A stretch of 64,000 nucleotides of DNA, taken from assembly GCA_039583875.1 (NCBI GenBank), contig CM077157.1:72230346-72294345 (forward strand), in the 5' to 3' direction. Shown in pieces: positions 20,482-31,629 of the stretch. This stretch comes from Platanthera guangdongensis (taxonomy: Eukaryota; Streptophyta; Magnoliopsida; Asparagales; Orchidaceae). Positions within the stretch are counted from its first letter, which is position 1; each line of letters begins with the position of its first letter. The position numbers and the translations under genes were made by a program. The notes under the pieces are model-generated. The model saw only the letters and a program-made list of their open reading frames with translations. It ran no database searches and was not told the DNA's origin.

Positions 20482-21354
20482 GCCGCCTCGGTTTTTGTGC
20501 TCATGTACTAAGATGAAAAAGGACAAGTTCGTGCATTCCAGGGTTTGTTCGTCACTCTGCATTCCGTTCCAATCATCTTCGTCGAAGGAAAAGAACTCCG
20601 CCTCCCTCCAGTTTGTGATCGAAGAACTCTGGCGATACAAGGACTACATTGATTATGAAGAAATGACCGGTGGCAAGCACACAGAGATCTCAAGCACCGG
20701 TCGTGGATCACTCCACAGAGAAATCATCAAGAGGGAAACTTTAATCTTAGATTCCTTAAACCTTGTCTTTTTGCAATCTTCTTTGTTGTTAATTCTTGTG
20801 GTGAGGAAAATCGACCGGTGAAGGTTGTCGGAATCCAGGAAGGATTCCGTGGGAAATTGTGTAGGGGTTGGGACGTCTAGATCGGGTGATCTAGCAGGGC
20901 TCTAAGACCCTTCCTTGCATGGAGGTGAAGAGCCGACTCGAAGAACCTTTCTTGGAGGGAAAGGCAGAGAGCCAACTTATCCGTGGAGCGGGTCGGTATA
21001 GAAAATAAAAGAGTGTTTCTTTCTCACCGCCTTCAATCTCCGGCATCACGGAGATCACGATTTTGTAATTGTGAAGAACTTATTGTTCATTCTATTTTAA
21101 TAAAGTTAGTTTCTATGTTTTTATACTTCTATGCAGTGTACGATCAAATTCTCTCTAGTGTGCGTAGTTCTCCAAAGGGTCATTTGCTCAGGAAAATGGG
21201 TTATGTAACTTACCGCCGCGCGTTAGCTACCTAACACCATGTGATAGCTTCCAGTACTTGTTTTTTTTGGACAAGAATAATTTGAAATTTTTTAATTGAT
21301 AAGCAAACCTTATTCACCCCCACCCCTCTAATGTTGGCCACTAGTTCCAACAAG

Positions 21355-21372
21355 TGGTATCAGAGACAGGTT
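21355..21372 (+). other. A2 primer-binding site (initiator tRNA-Met type)
   Basis: TGGTATCAGAGACAGGTT, two bases after the LTR end; one base departs from the usual TGGTATCAGAGC core. Confidence 0.88.
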
Positions 21373-21399
21373 ATTCCAAAAATGGTTTAACCACCGGGA

Positions 21400-22011
21400 A
21401 TAATGGCCAACCTTGATCTAGAATTGAGCAGTGGGGATGAAAAACTATACATAGAGAATTTGTTTGCACCACCTCCCTTTATAGTAGTGAATTATAACGA
21501 ATAGAGAACTATAATGAGAAAATCCTTACGTTATCGGACATAGAAGTTTGGAACATAATGTATACCAAGCCCCCGAACCAGTTAAATAAGCACGAATGTT
21601 ATTTGAATGCCAAAGCTATGAATAGTCTATTATGTGGGATTGGCCAAGACATCTTCAAACTAATGTTATTTGAATTACAAAGCTATAAATATAAGTTTGG
21701 AACATAACGTGTACCAAGCCCCCGAACCAGTTAAATAAGCACGAATGTTATTTGAATGCAAAGCTATGAATAGTCTATTTTGTGGGCTTGGCCAAGACAT
21801 CTTCAAACTAATCTATGTGCTTCCCACTTCATATGATATTTGGAAATTTCTTAAGCTAACGTATAGTTTTCCTTTGACAAATAATGAATTGGAACAATTT
21901 CTTGTGGATCCGAGCGAAGAACCAAATGAAGATTCATTGTTGGAGGACATCTCAACCACAACAAGTCAAGAGGAAGATGACCCGGAACCCCATGTTCGAA
22001 TCATACCTTGA
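21400..22011 (+). pseudogene. gag: A2 gag remnant (copia gag N-terminal half)
   Basis: The best-preserved part is 21745-22011, with NxKAMNSLFCGLGQDIFK and a YDIWKFLKLTY stretch. This is the pattern of plant copia gag (an AKAMN...LxCGL...E/DIWxxLxxTY signature). Upstream (21400-21744) the frame is broken by stops and an internal duplication. The acidic tail (EEPNEDSLLEDISTTT) precedes the stop at 22009. The protein is too damaged to act as a capsid. Confidence 0.7.
21544..21813 (+). repeat. Tandem duplication inside the A2 gag remnant
   Basis: About 120 bp (21544-21663) recurs at 21693-21813 with a few substitutions. The spacer 21663-21692 is itself a third partial copy of the AATGTTATTTGAATxCAAAG stretch. 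The duplication disrupts the frame. Confidence 0.85.
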
Positions 22012-22224
22012 CCAAGAGCTCTGTAACCAAGTCAAATTCCCTCTTTGCCTGTAAATCTATTTCTACATTACGTGTGCTAGAAAATACTAGACGTAGAATT
22101 AAGAAGTTGAAAGATACTAATTCAAACCTACGACTAGAAAACAAAGTTAAAAGCATGACTTAATGTAGAACCCTATTATGATGCGACATGTCCTCCCAAC
22201 TGTTCTCTTGATGACAACTCTAAA

Positions 22225-22716
22225 ATGTGTATAGATTGTATTAAATTGAAAGAAAAACAAGAGTTGCTTGAGAAAGAGCTTCTTTCTGCACATGAACAAA
22301 CTGAGAAACTAGGTCTAGAGAACTCATCGTTAAAAAGGGAGTGTGCTACAAGCGTTGACTGTAAAGTTGAAATTATGGAGATGGATGAGACTTTTGAAGA
22401 ATACATAAATAAGTATGAAGCTCATATCAACTCTATAATCATTATTCTTAAGAACAACACAATTGCTTACAATAAAGCCAGACCGAATCTCAAAAGTAAG
22501 AATAAGGATTTGGAAGTGAAAGTCAACGTGCTTAATGAAATCATAAAGAAAAATTCGTTGAACGTAAATTCACACACATTAGATAAGCACATTAAGGGGA
22601 GTAGAAAACCTCAAGCTAGTGTAGGCGATAGTCCTAAACATAAAAATCGTAGTTACATGCACAAGAAAATTACTCCCTACGTGAAATCGATTGAACGTAA
22701 ATCTCCATTTGGGTAA
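22225..22716 (+). pseudogene. gag: A2 gag C-terminal coiled-coil remnant
   Basis: A 163-codon frame rich in Lys and Glu with heptad-like spacing (KLKEKQELLEKELLSAHEQ, then LENSSLKREC). In related copia elements such a stretch follows the gag core and precedes the zinc knuckle. The basic tail KKITPYVKSIERKSPFG ends at 22716, and no zinc knuckle or protease follows. It is probably one piece with 21400-22011; an out-of-frame gap with stops separates them. Confidence 0.6.
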
Positions 22717-25304
22717 AAAGTTTCTCAAAAACAGGTAAAACGCTTTGATCTAAGGCCATGCAAGATAGATCCGTGAGAATATCCAAGATCCGTGAAGGAA
22801 AAACACAAATATAACATGAAAATTCGTTGAAATCTACCAGTCTTAGATTACAATTCCGAATCCCACGAAAAACTTAACTTTTAAGTAGATCGGTCACTCG
22901 AAAGGGTCAAGGATGCGTGATCCGAGCTTACACAAGCTAGATCTGGGAAAAAGGCCATGAATTGTAGCAAAACGTCAGAAATCGAGCATAAAAGCAACGC
23001 AAAACCGCCACGAATCACGCCCAAATGACTTGATATCTAAAATCTACAACTCCAAAACTTTTAAAACTAGGAATTAGAGAGAGGGAGAGAGAGAGAGAGA
23101 GGAAGAAGAGAGTACCCTACTCTGTGGATGAGAACTCCAGGGAAGGGGCTTTGTCGGCAAAGGCAAGAGGAAAAGTGAGCAGGTGGGCAGAACTGGATCT
23201 GACCAGTATTTTTATATATTCTTAAGCTACCGCAACGCGTTAGCTTTAACGCTGGTGTACACTCTTTTTGGTACTATTGCTTGACTATCTGCCCCATTAT
23301 CTTCATTACTGTGGTAATATCAACGACAACACAAGACTCAGTGTCTTGTGCGTCAAATTAGTGGGGGCATAGGTGTGTCGTCATTAGGATCGCTAACCTG
23401 TAATCCACATCGTGTCCTTAACCGGGGAGGGGTTCCAGTGGGTCCTTGCGTGATACTCGGGGGATGACACCCCCACCATATTGCACTTGTGCTGCTCCTC
23501 ATGCCCATCTGTCACTAAGTACGGGGCTAGAGTGACGACACATTGCTTGGGTCAAGCGTGTTTTGAGCTTTATCATGGCTTCTTTATCATAGCATGAACG
23601 TTGTCTCATGCCTAGTGGTATTAAGTCTCATGCATAATAATCTATCGTGCGATCTTATCTTTTTTGCATTTGTTTTCGTTTATTTGTTTGTTTGTTATTT
23701 ATTTGAGTTCCTTTGTCGATTTTTTTTCAAACAAAAACACAAAAAAATATAAAAACCAAAATAAAAAAATTGTGGATTGATCATATTTTACGGGCACACA
23801 TGACCTGAACTTAAGCTATAATGAGCACATACAATGTTTGAATTAAGAGTGCTATTCTGTGTGAACATTATCCCTGGTCATGGTGTGTCGAATCTATAAG
23901 TGCTTTGCTACTGAGTGCAACAATACATGTGAGTGGACATTGACTATGCCTCTAGGTATATATGAGGACTTAGATAGGGGAATGACTTCACACTATTCAC
24001 GCATTCTTAGACAAAGCACACATGTACAAATACTAGGCTTATATGGTATAACTCGTGACATTGTATCTTAACACGTTAGAAATACTTTGAATAATCAATG
24101 TCACGAAATACATGTGCTTATATGAAGATTAAAACTTTGGGTCAAATCTCTAGTGCTAAATTTTTGTGTATATAAGTTAAATTGTGTCAATCTAAGTGGA
24201 TAGATTTTGATTTGCTCGGGGCTCCTTGAACTAAACAAAATAAATAGAAAAGTGATAACTCAAAGCAACCTAAAAAGGGAACTATGCAAGGTATCAAATA
24301 TCATGTAAAGGACCCCCCAAGCACTACTCACTCCTCCTGATAATTCTTTATGAGCATTGTGAGGATGAGCACCTTGGTTCAAAGAGTCATTTCGATCTTG
24401 TGCATCGACTCAAACTTAAGCTTAGTGCCCCTAGTCCAAGTCTTAGTATGACATAGATAGACATGTGACGTGATTGTTCCCTCTATTTATCTTACGTTAG
24501 CATTTTAAAGGATCGAGATAAAACATGTAAAATATGTTATTTCTACTTGGTGTTTCTCTCTCTTGTGATGCTACACATACACATGTCATTGCCTTATTTA
24601 ACGCTTCCATGCATAAGTATTGGATTGAAACTACACTATATGTTTTTAGCGCATAGGTACTAGCACATGATTTATGCTTTTGACGTTTACAATGTTTCAA
24701 GGTGATTAACTCTATAACTCTCATAACATTGTAGTCTTACTCGTTGTGTGCTTAGTCCACTCTGTGTTGTCCAATCCATATAATCTCTGCAAAATGATTT
24801 CCTCTATGTTCGTGTACTCTGTTTTTTTGTGTGACCCATGTGCTTCATTTTCTCTGATTTGTATATTTTGGGTCACCCCTATGTTTCTCACCTTTTGCTT
24901 TATTGACTGTGTGCACTATCTGCTGTTTGTATCACGCTCATCATATATACTTACCCCGCATGTCTGTTTTGGTCTGGCCCGCCCTTTTGATATTATCAAA
25001 GGGGGAGAAGAGATTGTTCATGAGTATGACGAGATTGTTCATGAGTATGAGTCACGGGTTAGGAAGGATCACGTGTAGGCGTAACATACTACACTGTGTG
25101 CGCGTAGATAGGGGGAGCGTGTAGAACATGTAGATAGGGGGAGCATGTGTGTAGGGGAGCTATATAGAGAACCTAAAACCTGAACTTTCATGAATATCTT
25201 TTATATATACTCACTCTATTATCATGGACGGGATTTGTTAACTGTTATGTAGGGGAGTTGCTATTTCTCATGAACGGGATTTGATATTATCAAAATGGGT
25301 AGTT
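22717..25304 (+). other. Non-coding remainder of A2 interior
   Basis: 2.6 kb with no recognisable pol. It contains a GA microsatellite (about 23074-23110), one TACCGC/GCGTTAG word near 23226-23245 like those in the family A LTR, and unassigned sequence at 23340-24900. The 3' tail from 24910 matches A1 (949-1285). Purine tracts of the AGGGGGAG type occur near 25001, 25107, 25137 and, decayed, at 25291. Confidence 0.6.
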
Positions 25305-26694
25305 TGTTGGAACCGATGTTTCATGTTCCTTGTGTTTGAGAATATCAAATCACAGATTGTATTTGATTATATCTTGTGTTTGCCAGAGTATGCAGGTTTA
25401 CAGGTGCAAGAAGTTCAAGGATCTCTCCTCAGTAACCTACCACCGAGCGGTAGTAGCTAACGTCGGATGGTAGCCTGAATTAATTGGACAAGGCACTCAG
25501 GAAACTACTGCGTCGCGATATTCCTACCGCCTATGCTAGGTCAAGGAATTATTTTAGCCAGATGCTCGGGAAACTACCGCCAGGCGATAGTGGTTACCGC
25601 GCAGCTCTAGCTAATCAATGATTATCGAGACAGATTCGTCGAGTCATTGACCTACCGCGTGGCGCTAACTCCTACCACGGGGCGCTAGCTCTATGAAAAG
25701 GAAAAATAATAGTTTTCTAATATTACTCCAAATTTGGAGGATAGCTGGCACAGCAAGCGCACAAACCTACTGCCAGGCGCTAGTCTTACCGTCGGTGGTA
25801 GCTTATTTTCACGAAGACGTATATAAAGCCGCCTCGATTTCTGTGCTCATGTCCTAAGACAAAAAGGACAAGTTTGTGCATTCCAGGATTCGGCCGTATC
25901 TCTACATTTCATTCTAATCATCTTCTTCGAAGGAAAAGAACTCTGCTTCCCTCCCGTTCGTGAATGAAGAACTCCGACGATCCAAGGACTACATCGATTA
26001 CGAAGAAGCGACCAGTGGCAAGCACACGGAGATCTCAAGCACCGGTCGCGGATCGCTCTACGAAGAAATCATCAAGAGGGAGACTTTAATCTTAGATTCT
26101 TTAAACCTTGTCTTTTTGTAATCTTCTTTTATGTTCATTCTTGAGGTGAGGAAAATCGACCTGTGAAGGTCGTCGGAATTCTGGAAGGATTCCATGGGAA
26201 ATCATCCTGGTGTTGGGACGTCTGGATCGGGTGATCTTGCCTGGCTCTAAGACTCTTCCTTGCGTAGAGGTAAAGGGTCAGTTCGAAGACCTTTTCTTGG
26301 AGGGAAAGGGAGAGAGCCAACCGGTCCGTTGAGCGGGTCGGTATAGAAAACAAAAGAGTGCTTCTTTCTCACCGCCTTCGATCTCCGGCGTCACGGGGAT
26401 CATGATTTTGTAATTGTTCAGAACTTATTGTTGATTCTATTTTATTAAAGTTAGTTTCTATGTTTTTATTCTTCTATGCGGTGTACGATCAAGTTCTCTC
26501 TAGTGTGTGTAGTTATCCAAAGGGTGATTTGCTCAAGAAAATGAGTTATGTAACTTACCGCCGCGCATTAGCTATCTAACTCCCCGCGGTAGCTTCTAGT
26601 ACTTGTTTTTCTGGACTAGAATAATATGAAATTTTCTAATTGATAAGCAAACCTTATTCATCCCCCCCTCTAAGGTTTGCCACTAGATCCAACA
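25305..26694 (+). mobile_element. A2 3' LTR
   Basis: 1390 bp, from TGTTGGAACCGATGTTTCAT to CTAGATCCAACA, followed by TTGAT. U3 array about 25432-25805, a decayed copy of the CGATCGTCGAGA element (ATTATCGAGACA, about 25621) and TATATAAA at 25820-25827. It differs from the 5' LTR at many places by eye, so A2 is older than SIRE-1. Confidence 0.9.
25432..25805. repeat. TACCGC/GGCGGTAG inverted-repeat array, A2 3' LTR
   Basis: Same array as 20090-20455, with substitutions in many half-sites. The CGATCGTCGAGA core has become GATTATCGAGA. Confidence 0.65.
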
Positions 26695-28211
26695 TTGATC
26701 AGTTGGGTGGTCTCTTAGGTGTCTGAACACTAGGTTTCTTGCTCTCCCTCCAGCAGGTTTTGCAACATCTGGTGCATCCTCTGTAGGTTAAAGCAATTCT
26801 TCATCTAGAAGATCTTCATCCACCAAGCCTGGATCGACGAACTTGACTGAGCTTGGAGCGTCTTCCTAGACTGCTTCATCCAAGATTAGTTCCTTGAACT
26901 TGGTACTTTCATCTGCACCAATAACACTAGACGAGCTACTTTGGAGCAGGATTGTCTCATCAAATACAACATTAATAGACTCTTTTACCACCAGAGTTTT
27001 CTTGTTAAAAATTCTATATGTCTTGTTATGGCTACTATATCCTACGAAAATACCTTCAAAACATTTTTCACTAAACTTTGTGCGGTAATACTTCCCATTA
27101 TTAAGTACGAAGTTTTTACTTCCCATTATTAGAGATCTGTTTTGCACGTGGCAAGTTGTGTTGACTGCTCCATCCCAGAAGTACTCTGGAAGTGAAGCGT
27201 CATTCAACATCGTTGTACATGCTTCAATTAGGGTTCTATTCCTTCTCTCAACAACTCCATTTTACTATGGAGTACGTGGTGAGGAAAACTAATGAAAGAT
27301 ACCTTGGCTTTTCACAGAATTTTGTCATGGCACCAGACTCAAATTCTGTTCCATGTTCACTTATGATTTTGACCACTGAGCAGTTTATTTCGTTCTAAAT
27401 TTGTCGGACAAAATTAGTGAAAGAATCAAAGGTGTCTGACTTGTGTTTCAGAAAGAACACCCAAGTGAAATGAGAGTAGTCATCAAAAATTACGAACATA
27501 TATACTTTACCTCCTAAACTGTGAATTGACATGGGACCGAATAAGTCTATGTGAAGTAAGTACAGACTTCTCGAAGAATCGTTTTCAGCAATACCCTTGA
27601 AGGTAGCCCTTGTCTGCTTACCCATTTAGCATGCGTGATACAGACTCTCCTTAAGACACTTAATGATGGGGGCATCATGCACTAAGTTGTGAGAAAATAA
27701 CATGTTATGGTTTTGAAATTAATATGTGTTAATCTCTCGTGCCATTGGTCACAAAGAGACGCATTACTTTTAGCCAAAAAGCGCATTGGTGTATAATTGT
27801 CTAAACATAGAAATTTAAACAAAATATATTTCTACTACGAGTGCCTGTTAAGATCATCTCCAAATTAACAGACGACTTTATCAAACACTTGTCCTTGTAG
27901 AACTCAACAATATAGCCTTTGTCATATAGTTGACTTATGCTTATCAGATTATGTTGTAATCCTTCAACATAAGTTATGTCTGTGAAAGAAACAATATCAT
28001 TGGAAATCATACCGTAGCCTTTAGTGATTCTCCTGTATGACCCTCCAAAGATGACCTTTAGACCATCTTCAACTGGGGTGAATTCTCGTAGTAGGCTTCT
28101 TGTCCCGGTCATATGCTGATAGTATCCACTATCCAAATACCATATCGAAATTTTGTTGGCCTTTAGACATACCTGCAACCATAAATCATTTTGTCTTAGG
28201 AACCCAAACAT
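26695..28211 (-). pseudogene. pol: SIRE-3 pol: protease, gag-pre-integrase and integrase remnants
   Basis: Minus-strand reading from 28211 down: a WYLDSG protease site (about 28142), then a HMTGTRSLLREFTPVEDG stretch and a gag-pre-integrase part (28110-27801). An LFGPM(S)IHSLGGKVYMFVIFDDYSHF integrase segment lies at about 27570-27480, and an integrase C-terminal part at 27210-26866 (NGKYYRTKFSEKCFEG, INVVFDE). Compared with SIRE-2 there are frameshifts, stops and an internal deletion between QNRSLI and VLNNGKY. The first base at the left edge is the A2 target duplication. Non-functional. Confidence 0.85.
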
Positions 28212-30471
28212 ATTTGGGTCCTTGGTTCCTTGTCAGCTTACCACCACCAGGAACATTAACATGGCAAGTGCTCAGTCTCACATGGTTAACTCATGGAGTT
28301 TCAAAATTTGTAGGGTTAAACCAACAATCTGCGTCAAAATGACCAATTTTGTCGCAGCACCAACAGTCAATCATGTTGTACCTTCTTTTGTACTACTGCT
28401 TTACCTTTTGAATATGAGGTCTAGCAGGGGCAATATACTTGGAGGTGGAAGCCTCCTGATTGCAACAGACACAGGGCTTCTCCATCTCCTTTAACTTAGG
28501 TACAAAAGTCTTGGCTTTTGGTGCCTTCTTATAGTTATATCCATGAACATATGAACCATAATTCTGAAGTTGAATCTCTTTATAAGGTGCTTTGAAAACA
28601 CTGACAACATAGTCTCAGGGATGGGTCCATCCCTGGTATCGCTTCTTGGGCTCTACATAAGTAGGCTTAGCAAGATGACCATAGGACGACTCAAGGTCAA
28701 ACTTGTTCATCGGGAAGATTACCTTCTTAAACGAGAGTTGACTTAGTGGTTCCTTCCCCTTTTCTTTGGCACTGGCTTTCTTGGCAGACTTACCATTACC
28801 AGCTATGTGGCCAAGATCACTACCCTTCTTCAGAGCTGAAAACTCATCGATGAGGGGAAGAATAGTCCTTGGCTTGGAGTAACATTCCACAAATTTTCTC
28901 TCCACCAAGAGCTTTTCCTCTAGCTCATCAAGGTATTTCTCCTTCAGACTCAATGTTTTAGCAGAGCATTTGAGTTTCTCTTTCAAGGAGTGGACTTCCT
29001 CTCTAAGAGGAAGTAATTTTACAATTTTCTCCTTCAGACTGGTTTCCACTGCCTTGAGGCAGGCAATCTCTTTCAACTGCATTTTTACTACCTTGCGGCA
29101 TTTGTCAAACGCTTTCAAAAGATTCTCATGCTAAACCATTAATTCAGAATCCTCTTCCTCAGAAGAATAGCCTTCATGACCATTAGTTGACGTTTCTGAT
29201 TTTGAGAGTATTGTGTGCGAGTTTACCTTCCTGTGATACTCTGAGTCGCCAACTTCCTCGTCTGATCAAGTCATAAGCACGAAGTAAGCTTCCTCATTCT
29301 CAGAACTTGACTCGCTCGTGTCACTGTTGCTAAGAGTCTTAAACCTCTTGGCGACAAAACTCTTTTCTTCTTTCCTTTTACTTTTGAAGGATTTCTTCTC
29401 CTCTCTCTTGGATCCTTCCTTCTTCTTGTAGGGACACTATGCAATCATATGTCCTGGATTATTACAACAGTAGCAAACAACTTCAGAGGAAAACTATTTA
29501 CTTGGTCTAGATTTTTACCCGTCCTCTTTGTTGTAGCTTTTCTTAGCACGATCACCGTCACGACGTGATCTCCTAAAATCAGATGAGGTTGAATGATTTT
29601 TCTCTATCTCCTCTTATTAAGCAGTTTCTTAAACTGCTTGGAGATGAGAGAGAACTCCCCCATCAGATAGCTCAGAGCCTGATGTGCTTGGCTCAAAATC
29701 TTATGGGGTGTCTGGAGCACGTGTCATTACTGGTGACATGGCTTTAGACTTCCTTGAACCTTCAACCTTCAGGGCAACTGACTTCTCTCTACTTGAAGTC
29801 CTGCTATTTTGCTCCTTCTTTTTTGTGTTCATTTGAAGCTCATAGGAGAGCAACTTTCCAAATAGGTTCTGAGGGTCAATCTTAGGCAGCTTCCCAAACT
29901 CCCTAATGGATACCACTTTAGTGTCCCAGTCCTTTGTCAAGGATCTGAGGAATTTGTCATTCAATTCACCATTAGTGAAGGTGCGGCCATAGTTTTTGAG
30001 ACCGTTAATAATCTTGAAGAATTTCTCGAAGTTGTCTGTAATGGTATCATTTGGTCCCTACTTGAACGCTTCGTACTCTTGATTCAGAAACGATCTACGA
30101 TCATCTCTAACTTCTTCTAGTTCTTCCATCAGATCTATAAGGCAGTCCCACATCTCCTTGACATATTTGCAGTGGAATAGCTTTTGAAGCATTGAGTCAT
30201 CCACTGCACTTGTGATAATGATATTAGACTTTTTGTCCAAGGAGACTAGGGCAATTTCATCTTTAGTGAGATCCATCATCTTCTTGGGGATCATGATAGT
30301 TGGGTTCAGAGTCGAGGCTTGTGTAGGTATATGCGGTCCTTCTTCCACAATATGAAAATTTTTTGGATCAACTGCTTCCATGAAGAACCTGACTCGTTCT
30401 TTCCACATGGGAAAGTTCTCTTTTGTGCCCACCGGTAACTTCATAGAAGACATGTCTTTACTTTTGTCCAT
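28212..30471 (-). pseudogene. gag: SIRE-3 gag remnant
   Basis: On the minus strand the ATG at 30471 starts MDKSKDMSSMKLPVGTKENF, followed by FPMWKERVRFFMEAVDP and VEEGPHIPT, the SIRE-type gag N-terminus also seen at 52251 in SIRE-2. Stops and frameshifts follow (after EYEAFK near 30058, then near 29701 and 29118). Pieces carry LRSLTKDWDTK, a coiled-coil stretch (29118-28900), and late in gag the CWCCDKIGH zinc knuckle (about 28345-28300) and a GPKYVWVPK-like end before 28170. The order matches SIRE-2. Pol begins in the next reading frame, overlapping the gag end. Confidence 0.85.
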
Positions 30472-30541
30472 GGTTACTAAGTGGAATCTCTTGACGCTAG
30501 ATCTGGGATCTTGTTCAAGGTGTTAACCTTATATCGAACAA

Positions 30542-30559
30542 AACCTCCCTCTGATATCA
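30542..30559 (-). other. SIRE-3 primer-binding site (decayed initiator tRNA-Met type)
   Basis: Minus-strand TGATATCAGAGGGAGGTT, two bases from the LTR end at 30562; one base is changed in the TGGTATCAGAG core. Confidence 0.8.
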
Positions 30560-30561
30560 AT

Positions 30562-31240
30562 TGAAAGTATCTAGTGTCTAACTTAATCACCTAGAGGGGG
30601 GTGAATATGTGATGTCTATGTCTTTTCGTGGAATAAAAATACTTAAAAAATTAAGTTCACAAACACAAAGATTTTATAGTGGTTTCCCGAGTTGGGTACG
30701 TACACTTTCCCGCCTCGCCTATCTACCATGAAAGACTAGATTCGACTACTTCACCAAACTCAGATTTCAAAAAATCTTACACCTCAGAGCCGCAACTCCT
30801 ACAACTCGAAGACAAAACCTCATACCACTCAGAGAACAACCTTTCTTATAACTCGATCCACAAATGGATCTATGACTCGATCCATAAACGGATCTATGAC
30901 TCGATCCACAAATGGATCTACGACTCGATCCACAAACAGATCTACAATTCGATCCACAAACTAATCTACAACTCTGAGAAAAATCTCCTACAAAAGTAAA
31001 GGAATATTACAAAGTAATAAATATTAGAAGTCTTCACTCTGACATTCTTCGATTATGTAGATCTTGAAATTTTGGAGAACTCGTAAAATAGAAATCTTTG
31101 AAGACCTTAAATCTTGAATCTTCAATCGACTAGATCTGGAGGAATAGGAATCTTTAGAGAGTAGCAATCTAGTCGTACAGATCAATGAAGATTGAATAGT
31201 GCAACATTTGCTGTTGTCGGCCGATCAGAGTTGTTGCGTG
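30562..31240 (-). mobile_element. SIRE-3 5' LTR, truncated
   Basis: On the minus strand the LTR ends ...GATACTTTCA at 30562 and shares the TATAGTGGTT and CACTTTCCC stretches with the SIRE-1/2 LTR ends. Only about 680 bp are left, against 1.6 kb in SIRE-1, because Athila-like sequence replaces the rest at about 31240. That right boundary is approximate. Confidence 0.7.
30851..30970. repeat. Five 24-bp tandem repeats in the SIRE-3 LTR
   Basis: Units of the form ACTCGATCCACAAATGGATC plus four bases start at 30851, 30875, 30899, 30923 and 30947. Each holds the inverted repeat GATCCA facing TGGATC (decayed in the last two). The 106-codon plus-strand frame that crosses them is a by-product. Confidence 0.92.
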
Positions 31241-31242
31241 TC

Positions 31243-31629
31243 GTCCTTAGAAAATTTCAACTCAACGAACCCGACGAGTGGCGCTCTTAAGCATACGAAA
31301 ATAACAAACTTTATAAAGAGCGGATGAAACGCTTTCACGATAAGCACTTAAGGCACCCAAAAATCTTTAAGCCGGGCGACCAGGTTCTTCTTTATAATTC
31401 TCATTTACGTTTATTTCCTGGAAAATTAAAATCACGTTGGTCTGGGCCCTTTACTTTTTTAGAAGTTTTTCCTTATGGTACTGTTTTGATTTCCCACCCT
31501 GGTAAGGGTAATTTCAAAGTGAATGGACAGCGTCTTAAACTGTATTTCTGTGATGATGTCAGTCCTGACTGTGTTAACTATATCCTTCATGATCTAACTT
31601 TTGATAAGTTTGGAACTTTGTTTTATTAA
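31243..31629 (+). pseudogene. pol: Athila-like integrase C-terminus remnant
   Basis: Reads LRKFQLNEPDEWRS, stop (31288-31290), [20 protein letters not shown], then [30 protein letters not shown] and [11 protein letters not shown], and ends at 31629. The KRFHDKH...[27 protein letters not shown] pattern is the integrase C-terminal part of Athila/Tat-group gypsy elements. All upstream pol is missing; the sequence to the left is the minus-strand SIRE-3 LTR, with a junction near 31240. Confidence 0.85.

Larger units (their letters stand above)
19959..21352 (+). mobile_element. A2 5' LTR
   Basis: 1394 bp, from TGTTGGAACTGATGTTTCAC to CTAGTTCCAACA. U3 array at about 20090-20455, CGATCGTCGAGA at 20272-20283, TATA box TATATAAA at 20474-20481. 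A last TACCGCCGCGCG word lies near 21210. Confidence 0.9.
19959..26694 (+). mobile_element. Family A copy A2: complete non-autonomous copia-type element
   Basis: A 6.7-kb insertion with LTRs at 19959-21352 and 25305-26694, TG...CA ends, an initiator-Met primer-binding site at 21355 and TSD TTGAT at 19954-19958 and 26695-26699. The interior (3.95 kb) has only gag-like remnants near the 5' end and a long non-coding remainder; no pol motif is seen. The 3' end carries the TTGATATTATCAA-plus-purine-tract word twice, as in A1. The polypurine tract next to the 3' LTR is decayed (AAAATGGGTAG). Host sequence is the minus-strand SIRE-3 pol. Confidence 0.9.
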
